Source: Clostridia bacterium
GTDB taxonomy: Bacteria > Bacillota_A > Clostridia > Oscillospirales > CAG-272
Length of the DNA: 64,000 nt
Direction: 5' to 3'
NCBI GenBank assembly: GCA_017453335.1
Contig: JAFTKI010000070.1
Coordinates: 39,204-103,203 of the forward strand
Shown: in pieces, positions 18,598 to 27,463 of the stretch
Position numbering within the stretch: the first letter of the stretch is position 1
How the letters are laid out: every line of letters begins with the position of its first letter
Notes under the pieces: generated by a model
What the model saw: the letters and a program-made list of their open reading frames with translations, nothing else
What the model was told of the DNA's origin: nothing
Database searches by the model: none
Translations under genes and position numbers: made by a program

Positions 18598-20271
18598 TCA
18601 CGCTTTCCCTTTGTATTCATCGATCATTTCCCGAGCGGCACTGCGCTGTGCATCGGTAATCTCAATACCGCCAAGGATCCGCGCAATCTCCTCTACCCGC
18701 TCGGAATCGGTCAGTTCCCTGACCTCTGTCTCGGCGCGTCCTGCCGCCTCTCGCTTGGAGATCAGATAGTGAGCGTCTGCCAGCGACGCTATCTGTGCAG
18801 AGTGCGTCACACACAGCACCTGCGTCTCCCTTGCGGTCCCGTAAAGCTTCATACCGATCTTGCGCGAGGTCTTTCCCGAAACGCCCGTATCCACCTCGTC
18901 AAAGATCACCGTAGCGGCTCCGTCCCGGTCGTTGAGTACCGAGCGCAGTGCCAGCATGATACGCGAAAGCTCTCCTCCCGATGCAATCTTTGTCATGGGC
19001 AAAAGCGGCTCTCCGGGGTTGGTAGCGATCATAAATTCAATCTCATCGGCACCGTTTTCCGAAAGCTCGGTCGGCACGAGGGCGATCTCAAAGCGCACGC
19101 GCGGCATATCCAAAAATGCCAGTGCCTCGGTAACCTGCCGCGTGATCTCGTGAGAAGTCTTCTCTCGGATCGCGTGCAACACAGCAGCCAACTCCTTGGC
19201 TTGCCGATACAGATTTTTTTCTTCGGTTCGAAGCTCTTCCAGCTTTTCCTCCGAGCTGTCAAGCTCCTCAAGCCGCTCTGCGGCTCTGTCACGGAATTCC
19301 AGAACTGCCGCAATCGTCTCTCCGTATTTCCTTTTGAGCTTAGAGATCGCGTCCAGTCTGCCCTCTATGGCATCGATCCGCGCCGTGGGATCGGCTCGGT
19401 CATCCTCGATATATCCAAGTGCCGTTTCGGCAATATCCTCTAGTTCGGAGGCCGCCGTTTCCAAGCGCTCGGCAAGCAGGTCGCTTCCCTCTACCAATCC
19501 GTTCAGCGATTGCAACGCCTGTCTGGAACGGGTGATCAAGGAAATTGCCGATCCCTTTTCGGCACCGCGCAAGGCTCTGTAGACAAACTCTGCCTTTTGG
19601 TTGATCTCTTCGAGATTCGCCAGACGATCTCTTTCCCCGATCAATCCCTCTTCCTCGCCATCCTTCAATTTGAGTGCATCGATATCGGAAATCTGAAACT
19701 GCAGCATTTCACGCAGGCGTATTTTTTCCGCCTCGTCACACTGCACGGAATCGATCTTTTTGCGTACGGCTTTCAGTTTTGCATATATCTCCCGATACTC
19801 GGACAGCTCCCGTTCGGGATGTGCGTAAGTGTCCAGAAGTGCCGCGTGCGTGCTTTTCTGCAACAGCTTTTGGTTATCGGACTGTCCGTGAATACTGACC
19901 AGCATCCGCGCGATCTGCTTTTGCATACCTTGCGTGATCACACGTCCATCCAGTCTTGTTTGCGATCTGCCGTCTGCCTGAAGCGTTTTTTGCAGCATCA
20001 GTGTGCGGTCTTCAATCGAAAAGCCCATGTCGGAAAGTGCCTCACAAACCGCATCGGAAAGCTCCTCAAAAACCGCGCTGACCGTTGCACGCTCGGCTCC
20101 CGATCGGATGATCTCACGGGAAACACGGTTGCCAAGCAACAGATTGATGCTGTCGATGATGATCGATTTACCCGCACCCGTCTCACCCGTCAGCACCGAA
20201 AAGCCCTGTCCGAAATCCAGATCCACGCGGCGAATGACCGCGACATTCTCGATATGTAACGAACGCAGCAT
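18598..20271 (-). CDS. recN: DNA repair protein RecN
   Basis: An SMC-like ATPase acting early at double-strand breaks. Its 557 residues are full length. Walker A is TGETGAGKSIIIDSINLLLG near residue 30, followed by coiled-coil arms from about 150 to 370. The ABC signature is IASGGELSRIMLA and Walker B is ATVIFDEVDTGVSG near the C-terminus. It starts three bases after argR, the usual Firmicutes order. Confidence 0.95.
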   Translation of the reverse strand: MLRSLHIENVAVIRRVDLDFGQGFSVLTGETGAGKSIIIDSINLLLGNRVSREIIRSGAERATVSAVFEELSDAVCEALSDMGFSIEDRTLMLQKTLQADGRSQTRLDGRVITQGMQKQIARMLVSIHGQSDNQKLLQKSTHAALLDTYAHPERELSEYREIYAKLKAVRKKIDSVQCDEAEKIRLREMLQFQISDIDALKLKDGEEEGLIGERDRLANLEEINQKAEFVYRALRGAEKGSAISLITRSRQALQSLNGLVEGSDLLAERLETAASELEDIAETALGYIEDDRADPTARIDAIEGRLDAISKLKRKYGETIAAVLEFRDRAAERLEELDSSEEKLEELRTEEKNLYRQAKELAAVLHAIREKTSHEITRQVTEALAFLDMPRVRFEIALVPTELSENGADEIEFMIATNPGEPLLPMTKIASGGELSRIMLALRSVLNDRDGAATVIFDEVDTGVSGKTSRKIGMKLYGTARETQVLCVTHSAQIASLADAHYLISKREAAGRAETEVRELTDSERVEEIARILGGIEITDAQRSAAREMIDEYKGKA

Positions 20272-20274
20272 AGC

Positions 20275-20733
20275 TTACAGATTCTTCATCAGCATGCGGA
20301 TACGGTCGGCAATCACGGTAGCGCACTCTTCATCACGCGACACGATCATGATCGTATCATCTCCCGCAACACAGCCCAGCACCTGATGCATATTCATACC
20401 GTCGATTCCGACAGCAACCGCCTGTGCCAATCCCGAATAGGTTTTCAGAACCACGATATTGCAGGCATGATCCACACTGACGATCGAATCGATCAGCGAA
20501 TTGCTGAATCCCATCGCGGGGCCGTTTTCGCTGTGCTGCTTGGGCAACACATAGCGGTAGGTTCCCTGTCCCGACATCATCTTGGCGATCTTCAGCTCGC
20601 GGATATCACGCGAGACCGTTGCCTGTGTGACCTCAAAGCCATGATCGCGCAAGCGCTCGATCAATTCATCCTGTGTATCGATCTCATATTTGGAGATCAG
20701 CTCCAAAAGCTTCTCCTGTCTATGCTTTTTCAT
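20275..20733 (-). CDS. argR: Arginine repressor ArgR/AhrC
   Basis: A 152-residue arginine-responsive regulator. The winged-helix N-terminal domain (1-70) shows DELIERLRDHGFEVTQATVS. The C-terminal hexamerisation and arginine-binding domain has GCVAGDDTIMIV, the family hallmark. It sits between nadK and recN as in many Firmicutes. No arginine biosynthesis genes other than argS lie in this window. Confidence 0.95.
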   Translation of the reverse strand: MKKHRQEKLLELISKYEIDTQDELIERLRDHGFEVTQATVSRDIRELKIAKMMSGQGTYRYVLPKQHSENGPAMGFSNSLIDSIVSVDHACNIVVLKTYSGLAQAVAVGIDGMNMHQVLGCVAGDDTIMIVSRDEECATVIADRIRMLMKNL

Positions 20734-20749
20734 GATTCAAACTCTCCTC

Positions 20750-21628
20750 TCAAGCGCGGGAATCGCTCATTTTTTGACGTAATTTGCGGAAAAAGCCGCA
20801 TTTTTTAAACCGAATCAAGCGAGTCGTCATCGGAGATTTGGTGATGCGAACCGTTTGATTGTAATAAACTTCAAAGTTCATGCGCCCGTCAACCGTCAGA
20901 TACAGCTTCTTTTCGCGGGTGCAGATATTTTTGATCTCCAAAACAGAGGTGTCCGAAAAGATCAGAGGTCTTGCCCCAAAGGAGTGCGGACAGATCGGCG
21001 TAACACAAACGCAATTTGCGCGCGGATCCATGATTGCTCCTCCCGCCGACATAGAATACGCCGTGGAACCCGTTGGGGTTGCCACGATCAAGCCGTCGGC
21101 ACGGTAGGTCGTAACCGATTCTCCGCTTTCATAAAGCTCCAGATCGATCATACGCGGCATGGAGCCGTTGGAGATCACCGCATCGTTGAGCGCGTGACAG
21201 AAGGAACGAAGCTCCCCGCCGTTGCCGAAAAGCTCAACACGGATCATGGAGCGTTCCTCGATCTCATAATTCCGATCAAACAGGGCCTCCAGCCGATCCA
21301 GCTCCTACAGCTCCAGCTCCGCCATATAGCCAAGACGCCCCAGATTGATGCCAAGGATCGGCGTTTTGCGCTGTGCCGCGCGGCGTGCCGTTTCCAGAAT
21401 GGTACCGTCGCCTCCAAGCACGATCAGAATATCGGCTTCCTCATATACAGACTCGATGGGAAGATAGCGGATCGCCTCGCTCCCCTTATGCATCCGCATG
21501 ATTTTTTCGCGGTTAAAGGCTGCAATCAGAATCTCGCATTCGTGCTGTAAAAGACGGTCCGCGACCTGCATGGCGGCATTTGCCTTTTCGGAAATATTAA
21601 AATTGGTCAACAATGCAATTTTCAGCAT
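20750..21628 (-). CDS. nadK: NAD kinase, interrupted by one in-frame TAG
   Basis: NAD kinase makes NADP and is normally essential. The frame from ATG 21628 (AAAGGAG eight bases upstream) to TGA 20750 has 293 codons, a normal length. Codon 108 is TAG (21305-21307 on the plus strand). The ATP-binding VLGGDGTILE lies before it and TPTGSTAYSMSAGG after it, and the frame is otherwise intact. The residue replaced follows GYMAELEL, where relatives vary. A second ATG at 21247 has GAGG eight bases upstream, so two polypeptides by reinitiation are possible. Alternatives are amber read-through, a sequencing error or a recent mutation. The gene overlaps tlyA by seven bases. Confidence 0.85.
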
Positions 21629-22434
21629 TTGTTTTTCTCCTTTCGCCAATGTGAGACCGCTCCTGTCAGAACGCTGATGCGCTCGGCAGAAAGACAGCTT
21701 ACACCATCGGCTTGATTGATAAAATGCACCAGAAATTCACGGTTTCCGTCACCGCCCTCAATGGGGGACGCGACCAGTCCGATCGGTGTCAGTCCGACTC
21801 CGATCCCCGCATCCAAGACGCGCTCGATCGCCGCTCGGTGCGCCCGCTTATCCTTTACGATACCGCCCTTTCCGAGAAATGCCTTTCCCACCTCAAACTG
21901 GGGCTTGATCAGGCAGACCGCAGATCCGTTTTGCCGAAGCAGAAGCGGAAATCGCGGGATCAGATAGGTTGCGGAAATGAACGATACGTCCATCACGATC
22001 AGATCAACGGAAGCTCCGCCGATCTGAGAAAGAGCCAGCTCACGCGCATTTGTATGCTCCAAAGAATCCACGCGAGGGTCCGAAGCAAGCGACGGAACAA
22101 GCTGTCCCACGCCCGAATCCACCGCCCAAACGTGCACGGCACCACCCTGCAAAAGGCAATCGGTAAAGCCGCCTGTAGAAGCACCGATGTCAAGCGCGTT
22201 CATACCTGTGGGATCGATCGAAAAGGCATCCAGAGCCGCTCTGAGCTTAAGTCCGCCTCGGCTGACGTACAGCAGATCGTTTTGAATGACAACGGTATGC
22301 TCTCCGTCAAGCTGTTGGGAGGGTTTCGTCAGTACAACTCCGTCCACCAACACGTTTTTTTCCTCGATCAGCATTTTGGCGCGTTGACGGCTGGGGACAT
22401 ATCCTTTTTCAACAAGATAAAGGTCTGCTCTCAT
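21622..22434 (-). CDS. tlyA: TlyA-family rRNA ribose methyltransferase
   Basis: A 270-residue protein with an N-terminal S4 RNA-binding domain (about 1-60, RADLYLVEKGYVPSRQRAK) and a C-terminal FtsJ-like methyltransferase. The SAM site is ALDIGASTGGFTDCLLQ. Catalytic K-D-K-type residues are consistent with VCLIKPQFE. TlyA proteins make 2'-O-methyl-cytidine in rRNA. The ATG overlaps the ispA stop (ATGA), and the 3' end overlaps nadK. Confidence 0.92.
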   Translation of the reverse strand: MRADLYLVEKGYVPSRQRAKMLIEEKNVLVDGVVLTKPSQQLDGEHTVVIQNDLLYVSRGGLKLRAALDAFSIDPTGMNALDIGASTGGFTDCLLQGGAVHVWAVDSGVGQLVPSLASDPRVDSLEHTNARELALSQIGGASVDLIVMDVSFISATYLIPRFPLLLRQNGSAVCLIKPQFEVGKAFLGKGGIVKDKRAHRAAIERVLDAGIGVGLTPIGLVASPIEGGDGNREFLVHFINQADGVSCLSAERISVLTGAVSHWRKEKNKC

Positions 22435-23321
22435 TTTTTACGGGTGGCAAGCCAGGTTGCCAGCGAGCAAAGCGCATCCGAATCGGGATATTTTTTCAGT
22501 GCCTGAACCGCCTCTCTCGTCAGACGGTCTGCATAAAACTGTGCCTCCTCTACGGTATAGAAGGTCATAAAGGTATTTTTTTGATGCTCGGCATCCACTC
22601 CCACGTTTTTGCCAAGCTCCTCGGCATTGCCCGTGCAATCGAGGATATCGTCCACGATCTGGAATGCCAGACCGATATTTTCGGCATAATTCACAACGTC
22701 CTCCATGCGAGGATCGGTAAAAGAAACCCCTGCCGCAAGCGCTCCCAGCACCGAAGCGGCACTGATCAAAGCACCCGTTTTCATAGAATGGAGCTTGAGG
22801 AGCTGATCGAGCGTCAGCGTTTTCTTCTCTCCCTCCAGATCCATCACCTGTCCCCCGATCATGCCGTAGCGTCCCGCACAGCTTGCAAGGTAAGCCGTCG
22901 CCTTTGCCGAGATCTCGGGACCTGCCGCCACGTTGGATGCGGCGATCTCAAAAGCACCCGTCAGAAGCGAATCTCCCGCCAGAAGTGCGGTCGATTCCCC
23001 GAACACCTTATGGTTGGTGGGCTTTCCGCGGCGCAGATCGTCATCGTCCATACAGGGCAGATCATCGTGGATCAGCGAATAGGTATGAATCATCTCCACA
23101 GCACAGGCAAACGGCAACGCCGCCTCCTCGTCTCCGCCGAACAGCTTACAGAATTCCAGTGTAAGCAAAGGTCGGATCCGCTTGCCGCCCGCAAACAGGC
23201 TGTAACGCTCTGCCTCAAGCAAGGGGGCAATATCCGCATCCTCGGTGTAATAGCCGCGCATTGCCTGCTCGGTCACGGTGGCATCGCGATGCATCAATAA
23301 AGTCAAGATATCCTCGGTCAT
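22431..23321 (-). CDS. ispA: Polyprenyl synthetase (farnesyl diphosphate synthase type)
   Basis: Condenses IPP with allylic diphosphates to feed undecaprenol and quinone synthesis. At 296 residues it shows the first Asp-rich motif as DDLPCMDDDDLRRG and the second as VDDILDCTG. The start at 23321 is seven bases from GGAGG; a TTG at 23327 is less likely. It lies between xseB and tlyA in the conserved cluster. Confidence 0.93.
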   Translation of the reverse strand: MTEDILTLLMHRDATVTEQAMRGYYTEDADIAPLLEAERYSLFAGGKRIRPLLTLEFCKLFGGDEEAALPFACAVEMIHTYSLIHDDLPCMDDDDLRRGKPTNHKVFGESTALLAGDSLLTGAFEIAASNVAAGPEISAKATAYLASCAGRYGMIGGQVMDLEGEKKTLTLDQLLKLHSMKTGALISAASVLGALAAGVSFTDPRMEDVVNYAENIGLAFQIVDDILDCTGNAEELGKNVGVDAEHQKNTFMTFYTVEEAQFYADRLTREAVQALKKYPDSDALCSLATWLATRKK

Positions 23322-23323
23322 GA

Positions 23324-23560
23324 TCAATCCTCCGCCGAGTCAAAGTCAACCTTTGCAACACTGCCATCGGGTTGCATCTGCAGCATTTTCACGCTCTGTT
23401 CTGCCTTCTCAAGCTGTTCGTTGCAGGTGCGTATCAGCGCAACTCCTTCCGTGTACAGCTTCAAAAGCTCGTCCAACGAGCCATCTCCTCCCTCAAGCTC
23501 GGCAAGGATCTCCTCCAAACGAGCCATAGATTCTTCAAATGGAACTGTTTTTTTCGCCAT
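23324..23560 (-). CDS. xseB: Exodeoxyribonuclease VII small subunit
   Basis: A 78-residue helical partner of XseA. FEESMARLEEILAELEGGD and LDELLKLYTEGVALIRTC are typical of the family. It begins one base after the xseA stop, so the two are cotranslated. Confidence 0.92.
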   Translation of the reverse strand: MAKKTVPFEESMARLEEILAELEGGDGSLDELLKLYTEGVALIRTCNEQLEKAEQSVKMLQMQPDGSVAKVDFDSAED

Positions 23561-23561
23561 A

Positions 23562-24770
23562 TCAAATTCCTTTCTCGTCCAGCACCAAGGCTTCTACCTG
23601 TCCGTCGGCAAAGCGAACCGTCAATCGATCGCCTGCCTGCAAGGACGCGGCACGGGTTACGGTGCTTCCCTCTTTGCTGACCGCCGCATATCCGCGTGAC
23701 AACACTGCAAGAGGGCTGAGTGCTTCCAGACGCGCACTCGAGCGAATCAGTTGATTTCTTTTTGTATCTAAACTTTTTTGGATCACTTGTTCAAGACTGT
23801 TTTCCCGCTCTCCCAAACGCATACGGAAGCCGTCCAGCAACCGCTCGGGCGTCCGAAAGACCGCGGAGGATGCGATCTGCTGTAAAAAGCGTTTTTCCTG
23901 CTGTATTTTGATATCGATCAGGCGAGTCATACGTTGTTTGATTGCAAGCAACCGTAAAACCAACTCACTTTTATCGGGAACAGCAAGCTCTGCGGCGGCT
24001 GACGGTGTGGGAGCACGTCGGTCGGCAACGAAGTCGCAGATTGTAAAGTCGCTCTCATGCCCAACAGCCGAGATCACGGGAATCGGACACGCCGCGATCG
24101 CCCGAGCCAACGCCTCATCGTTGAATGCCCAAAGATCCTCTGCAGAGCCTCCACCTCGTCCGATGATGATCACGTCGCAAAGATCGGTCATGGAGAAAAA
24201 TTCGATTCCCATACGAAGCTGCGGCGGTGCCTCCGCGCCCTGTACAGCCGACGGAAACAGGATCATTTCGGCACACGGAAAGCGTCTGCCAAGCACGTTT
24301 TTGATATCGTGTACCGCCGCACCGCTCGGGGATGTGATCACGCCGATGCGCATGGGAATGGGAGGCAACGGCTTTTTTCGTGCCTCGTCAAACAGACCTT
24401 CCGCCTCCAGACGTCTTCGAAGCTGCTCGTATTGCAGAGCCAGCGAGCCAACGCCGTCGGGCTGCATATCGTCGATATAGAGCTGATACTGTCCCGTAGC
24501 CTCGTAGACCGACACCCGTCCGTGAGCGATCACGCGCATTCCGTCCTCGGGACGGAATGCCAGGCGCGAGGCATAGCTGCGGAACATCACGGCTTTGAGC
24601 TGACCTGCAGAATCCTTGAGCGTCAGGTAGGCATGTCCCGAATTATAAAGCTTAAAATTGGAGATCTCTCCGCAAATGTAGAGATTGGAAAGCACACGGT
24701 CGCCGTCAAGCAGCATTTTCAGATAATCATTCAACTGTGAAACGGTCAATAAAGTCTTGTTTCGCTCCAT
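23562..24770 (-). CDS. xseA: Exodeoxyribonuclease VII large subunit
   Basis: The catalytic subunit of the single-strand-specific exonuclease. Its 402 residues have an OB-fold start (about 1-100, [15 protein letters not shown]). The nuclease core follows with [15 protein letters not shown] and [16 protein letters not shown], and then a long helical C-terminal region that binds XseB. An AGGAGG site precedes ATG 24770. It is the first gene of the xseA-to-recN cluster. Confidence 0.95.
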   Translation of the reverse strand: MERNKTLLTVSQLNDYLKMLLDGDRVLSNLYICGEISNFKLYNSGHAYLTLKDSAGQLKAVMFRSYASRLAFRPEDGMRVIAHGRVSVYEATGQYQLYIDDMQPDGVGSLALQYEQLRRRLEAEGLFDEARKKPLPPIPMRIGVITSPSGAAVHDIKNVLGRRFPCAEMILFPSAVQGAEAPPQLRMGIEFFSMTDLCDVIIIGRGGGSAEDLWAFNDEALARAIAACPIPVISAVGHESDFTICDFVADRRAPTPSAAAELAVPDKSELVLRLLAIKQRMTRLIDIKIQQEKRFLQQIASSAVFRTPERLLDGFRMRLGERENSLEQVIQKSLDTKRNQLIRSSARLEALSPLAVLSRGYAAVSKEGSTVTRAASLQAGDRLTVRFADGQVEALVLDEKGI

Positions 24771-24965
24771 GGCTTTCCTCCTGTTTAAAAATTATGATCG
24801 AAAAAATATTTGCAAAAAGTTGACAAATCGCATAGGTGTAACCTTGCATAAGCCCATTAGCCGCTTTTCTCTTTGACCATACAGGCGCAAATGAGAAGAG
24901 GCTCCGCTTCGCTCCGCCGCATTGCAAGCAATGCCACTACAAAAGAGAAACGCCGAAGATCATTT

Positions 24966-25028
24966 CGCCGTCTGCGGACGGCGAGGAGGGCTACGCGCCC
25001 TCCACCTCGCAAGCTTTTGAAAAAGCTT
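24966..25028. repeat. Array of adjacent hairpins after the Kae1-like gene
   Basis: Three inverted repeats follow one another: CGCCGTC/GACGGCG (24966-24983); a long stem pairing GCGAGG (24981-24986) with CCTCGC (25005-25010) and GGGC with GCCC; and AAGCTTTT/AAAAGCTT (25011-25028). It fills most of the 290-base gap between xseA and the Kae1-like gene. It may end the minus-strand transcript, but it looks like a dispersed element. Confidence 0.5.
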
Positions 25029-25060
25029 GACCAAAACTTTTCACTAACTGACGAAACTCC

Positions 25061-26017
25061 TTAGTTTTGTCTGTTGCCGTATTTCTTCCTACACAACAGC
25101 GCGATCCCCGCGGCATTGTCGGCGGAAAACTGTGCTTCGGCAAAATAAGTGTCCGGACGGCTCGCAAATCGTTGTTGGATCGCTAAGTTGCTCATCACGC
25201 CGCCCGCATAAACAATGGGCAGATCCGGATACTGCTCATCAACGTACCGAGTCATCGCCGCCAAGGTCTCTGCCACAAACGCGAAAACATAAGCACTGAC
25301 CAAGGCCTTGTCCCGTGTCTCATTCCACAGTTTCTCGGCAAGATTCTGCAGTCCCGAAAGATTACAGCGTCCTTCCTTGACGCAAATACGCGGCTTGGGA
25401 AGCTTTCCCCCAAAGCCTTTTGCAAGACCCTCCATCTCTTTTCCGCACGGAAAGCGCAAGCCCATCATCACACCGACACGGTCAATAGCCTGTCCCGCAT
25501 TCAAGTCTGCAGTCTCTCCGATCAGCTTGACCGTGAACCCGTCGGCACGGGGCGTGGCATACAGTACCTCGGTTGTCCCGCCCGACACATGGAATGCCGC
25601 AAAAGGACTCTCCAAGAGCCGTTCCATCGCTCCGCAGGAATACAGAGCCGCCATGATGTGTCCGTCCTGATGCGAAAAGGCATAAGTTGGAGCATCGATT
25701 GCTGCGGCAAAGCTTTCCGCCGCCGCCTTTCCCGACAAAAAGCATGGCATATAAGACCCCTCGGCATCTCTCGGAAATGCCGAGTAACCAACCGCCAGCA
25801 CCTTCTTCCCGCGCACAGCTTCCCTCAACTCCCCCATCACTGCGGGGAGATTCTTGACGTGTGCAAACACCGCGTCACTCTGACGCAAGCCGCACTCGCC
25901 CTCTCGAACAGGCAGAGGTGCCTTGATATTGGCGATCACCTTCCCGTCCTTTGTACAAACAGCCGCAGAGGTCGTATAGTTACTGGTATCGATGCCAACA
26001 AAGCACTCGTTTGTCAT
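25061..26017 (-). CDS. Kae1/TsaD-like domain protein (O-sialoglycoprotein endopeptidase family)
   Basis: A 318-residue ASKHA-fold protein related to TsaD, which makes tRNA t6A. FVGIDTSNYTTSAAV at the N-terminus and FSHQDGHIMAAL, a HxxxH metal site, are seen, then FHVSGGTTEVLYA and VYAGGVMSN. The usual TsaD signature around HMEGH is replaced by HQDGH. Clostridia often have a second Kae1-like paralogue of this type beside the true tsaD, so I do not assign t6A synthesis. It overlaps nusB by four bases. Confidence 0.8.
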   Translation of the reverse strand: MTNECFVGIDTSNYTTSAAVCTKDGKVIANIKAPLPVREGECGLRQSDAVFAHVKNLPAVMGELREAVRGKKVLAVGYSAFPRDAEGSYMPCFLSGKAAAESFAAAIDAPTYAFSHQDGHIMAALYSCGAMERLLESPFAAFHVSGGTTEVLYATPRADGFTVKLIGETADLNAGQAIDRVGVMMGLRFPCGKEMEGLAKGFGGKLPKPRICVKEGRCNLSGLQNLAEKLWNETRDKALVSAYVFAFVAETLAAMTRYVDEQYPDLPIVYAGGVMSNLAIQQRFASRPDTYFAEAQFSADNAAGIALLCRKKYGNRQN

Positions 26018-26436
26018 TGTTTTTTTGCCGCCTCGATCTCGTTCTTGGCTCCGTTGAGCAGACCGTTGACAAACGCCTTCATTTTCTCATCGTCGTATTT
26101 TTTTACAAGCTCGATCGCCTCGTTCAGAGAAACCGACACGGGAATATCGTCCATGTAAAGCATTTCGTAGATGCAGAGGCGGATCGCCGAGCGTGATACA
26201 GCCGAAATACGGGAGGTTTTCCAGCCGTTGGAATGCCGCATCAGGCAAGCGTCGATCTCCACCAGATGCTCGTGAACCCCAAAGTAAACCGCCTTGATAT
26301 ACGCATTCTCGCAAAGCTCCCTGTTTTCAAGAGAGGTTGCATAGATCGCATCAATCTCCTCTCCCTGTCGGAATTCGGTTTCAAACAACAGGCGGAAGGC
26401 TTCCTCGCGTGCTTCTTTTCTTGTCAGTTGTGCCAT
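26014..26436 (-). CDS. nusB: Transcription antitermination factor NusB
   Basis: A 140-residue RNA-binding helical protein that joins NusE/S10 in rRNA antitermination. The start at 26436 gives MAQLTRKEAREEAFRLLF, the typical opening. SVSLNEAIELVKKYDDEK near the C-terminus is the family signature. The longer frame upstream lacks homology. It is the first gene of a transcript shared with the Kae1-like gene. Confidence 0.93.
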   Translation of the reverse strand: MAQLTRKEAREEAFRLLFETEFRQGEEIDAIYATSLENRELCENAYIKAVYFGVHEHLVEIDACLMRHSNGWKTSRISAVSRSAIRLCIYEMLYMDDIPVSVSLNEAIELVKKYDDEKMKAFVNGLLNGAKNEIEAAKKQ

Positions 26437-26498
26437 AAAGACCTGTATCCTTTCTTTTCGTCTGCGACCAAACGATCGCATAATAATCCATCCTACAT

Positions 26499-26527
26499 AT
26501 TATACAACCAAATCGGCTTTTCGTCAA
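26499..26527 (-). promoter_or_regulatory. Promoter of nusB
   Basis: TTGACG (26522-26527) and TATAAT (26499-26504) on the minus strand are 17 bases apart, about 60 bases upstream of nusB. The divergent amidase gene starts at 26634. Confidence 0.65.
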
Positions 26528-26633
26528 CCTCAAAAATGCATATAATCATAAAAATATTCACTGTTTTTATAATATTTTTGAATAAAACCCGATAAAATGT
26601 TAAAAAAACATCATCTCACGGTATGGAGGCTAT

Positions 26634-27374
26634 ATGCAAAGACTTGGAATAAGGACTTCGTTTTCGTTTTTGATCTTTCTCCTGATCTTTTCCCTGATCG
26701 CCGCCTGTTTCTCTTTTTTCGCGCTTCGGGAAGACCCCTCTGCAGCGTTGTCCGATGAATCGACAGAAGAAACCGATCCTATTACGGTGATCCTTGATGC
26801 GGGACACGGCGGCGAGGACGGAGGCGCCTCCTCTGCCTCGGGAATTTTAGAGAAGGATCTGAATCTTTCGATCACGTTCCTGCTCAAAGACTTTTTGGAG
26901 GCAAACGGGATCCGCGTGGTGATGACACGCACCGACGATCGGCTGCTGTATGATACCTCGGTCGATTACAACGGACGAAAAAAAGCACTTGATCTTGCGG
27001 CTCGCAAAAAGATCGGAGAGGAAACACCAAACAGCATTTTTGTCAGCATTCACATGAATGCATACCCACAAACGCAATACAGCGGTCTGCAGGTGTGGTA
27101 CTCCCCCAATCACGAGGATTCCAAGGCGATCGCCGACAACATTCAAAACACGGTACAGGAGCTTCTTCAGCCCGAAAACAACCGCAGGATCAAGCCTGCC
27201 ACCTCTTCCATTTATCTGCTCCACCGTCTGAAGTCCCCCGCCGTTTTGGTGGAATGCGGATTTTTGTCCAACGAAGCGGAAGCCGCCCGCCTTTCCTCCC
27301 CCGAATATCAAAAGGAGCTGGCGTTTTGTCTGTTTCTTGCGATCTCACAGCACCTAAATCCGCAAAACCGCTGA
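26634..27374 (+). CDS. N-acetylmuramoyl-L-alanine amidase (Amidase_3)
   Basis: A zinc peptidoglycan amidase of 246 residues. Residues about 9-30 are one membrane segment, acting as a signal anchor or signal peptide. The Amidase_3 domain starts near residue 50 with VILDAGHGGEDGG (His ligand). It continues with the Glu in LEKDLNLSI, the His in FVSIHMNAYP, and the catalytic Glu in VLVECGFLSN. That is the CwlD-type layout without cell-wall-binding repeats. CwlD makes muramic-delta-lactam in spore cortex, and this organism forms spores, but a general role is equally possible. GGAGG precedes the ATG. Confidence 0.88.
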   Translation: MQRLGIRTSFSFLIFLLIFSLIAACFSFFALREDPSAALSDESTEETDPITVILDAGHGGEDGGASSASGILEKDLNLSITFLLKDFLEANGIRVVMTRTDDRLLYDTSVDYNGRKKALDLAARKKIGEETPNSIFVSIHMNAYPQTQYSGLQVWYSPNHEDSKAIADNIQNTVQELLQPENNRRIKPATSSIYLLHRLKSPAVLVECGFLSNEAEAARLSSPEYQKELAFCLFLAISQHLNPQNR

Positions 27375-27401
27375 TTTTCCCAAAAATACCGAGAAAAACG
27401 C

Positions 27402-27430
27402 TTGCATTCCACGCAAAGGTATGGTAAAAT
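27402..27430 (+). promoter_or_regulatory. Promoter of radA
   Basis: TTGCAT (27402-27407) and TAAAAT (27425-27430) are 17 bases apart, 33 bases before the radA ATG, which has AAGGAG upstream. Confidence 0.55.
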
Positions 27431-27463
27431 GAGAGAAGAATCAAACACAAGAAGGAGACCGAT

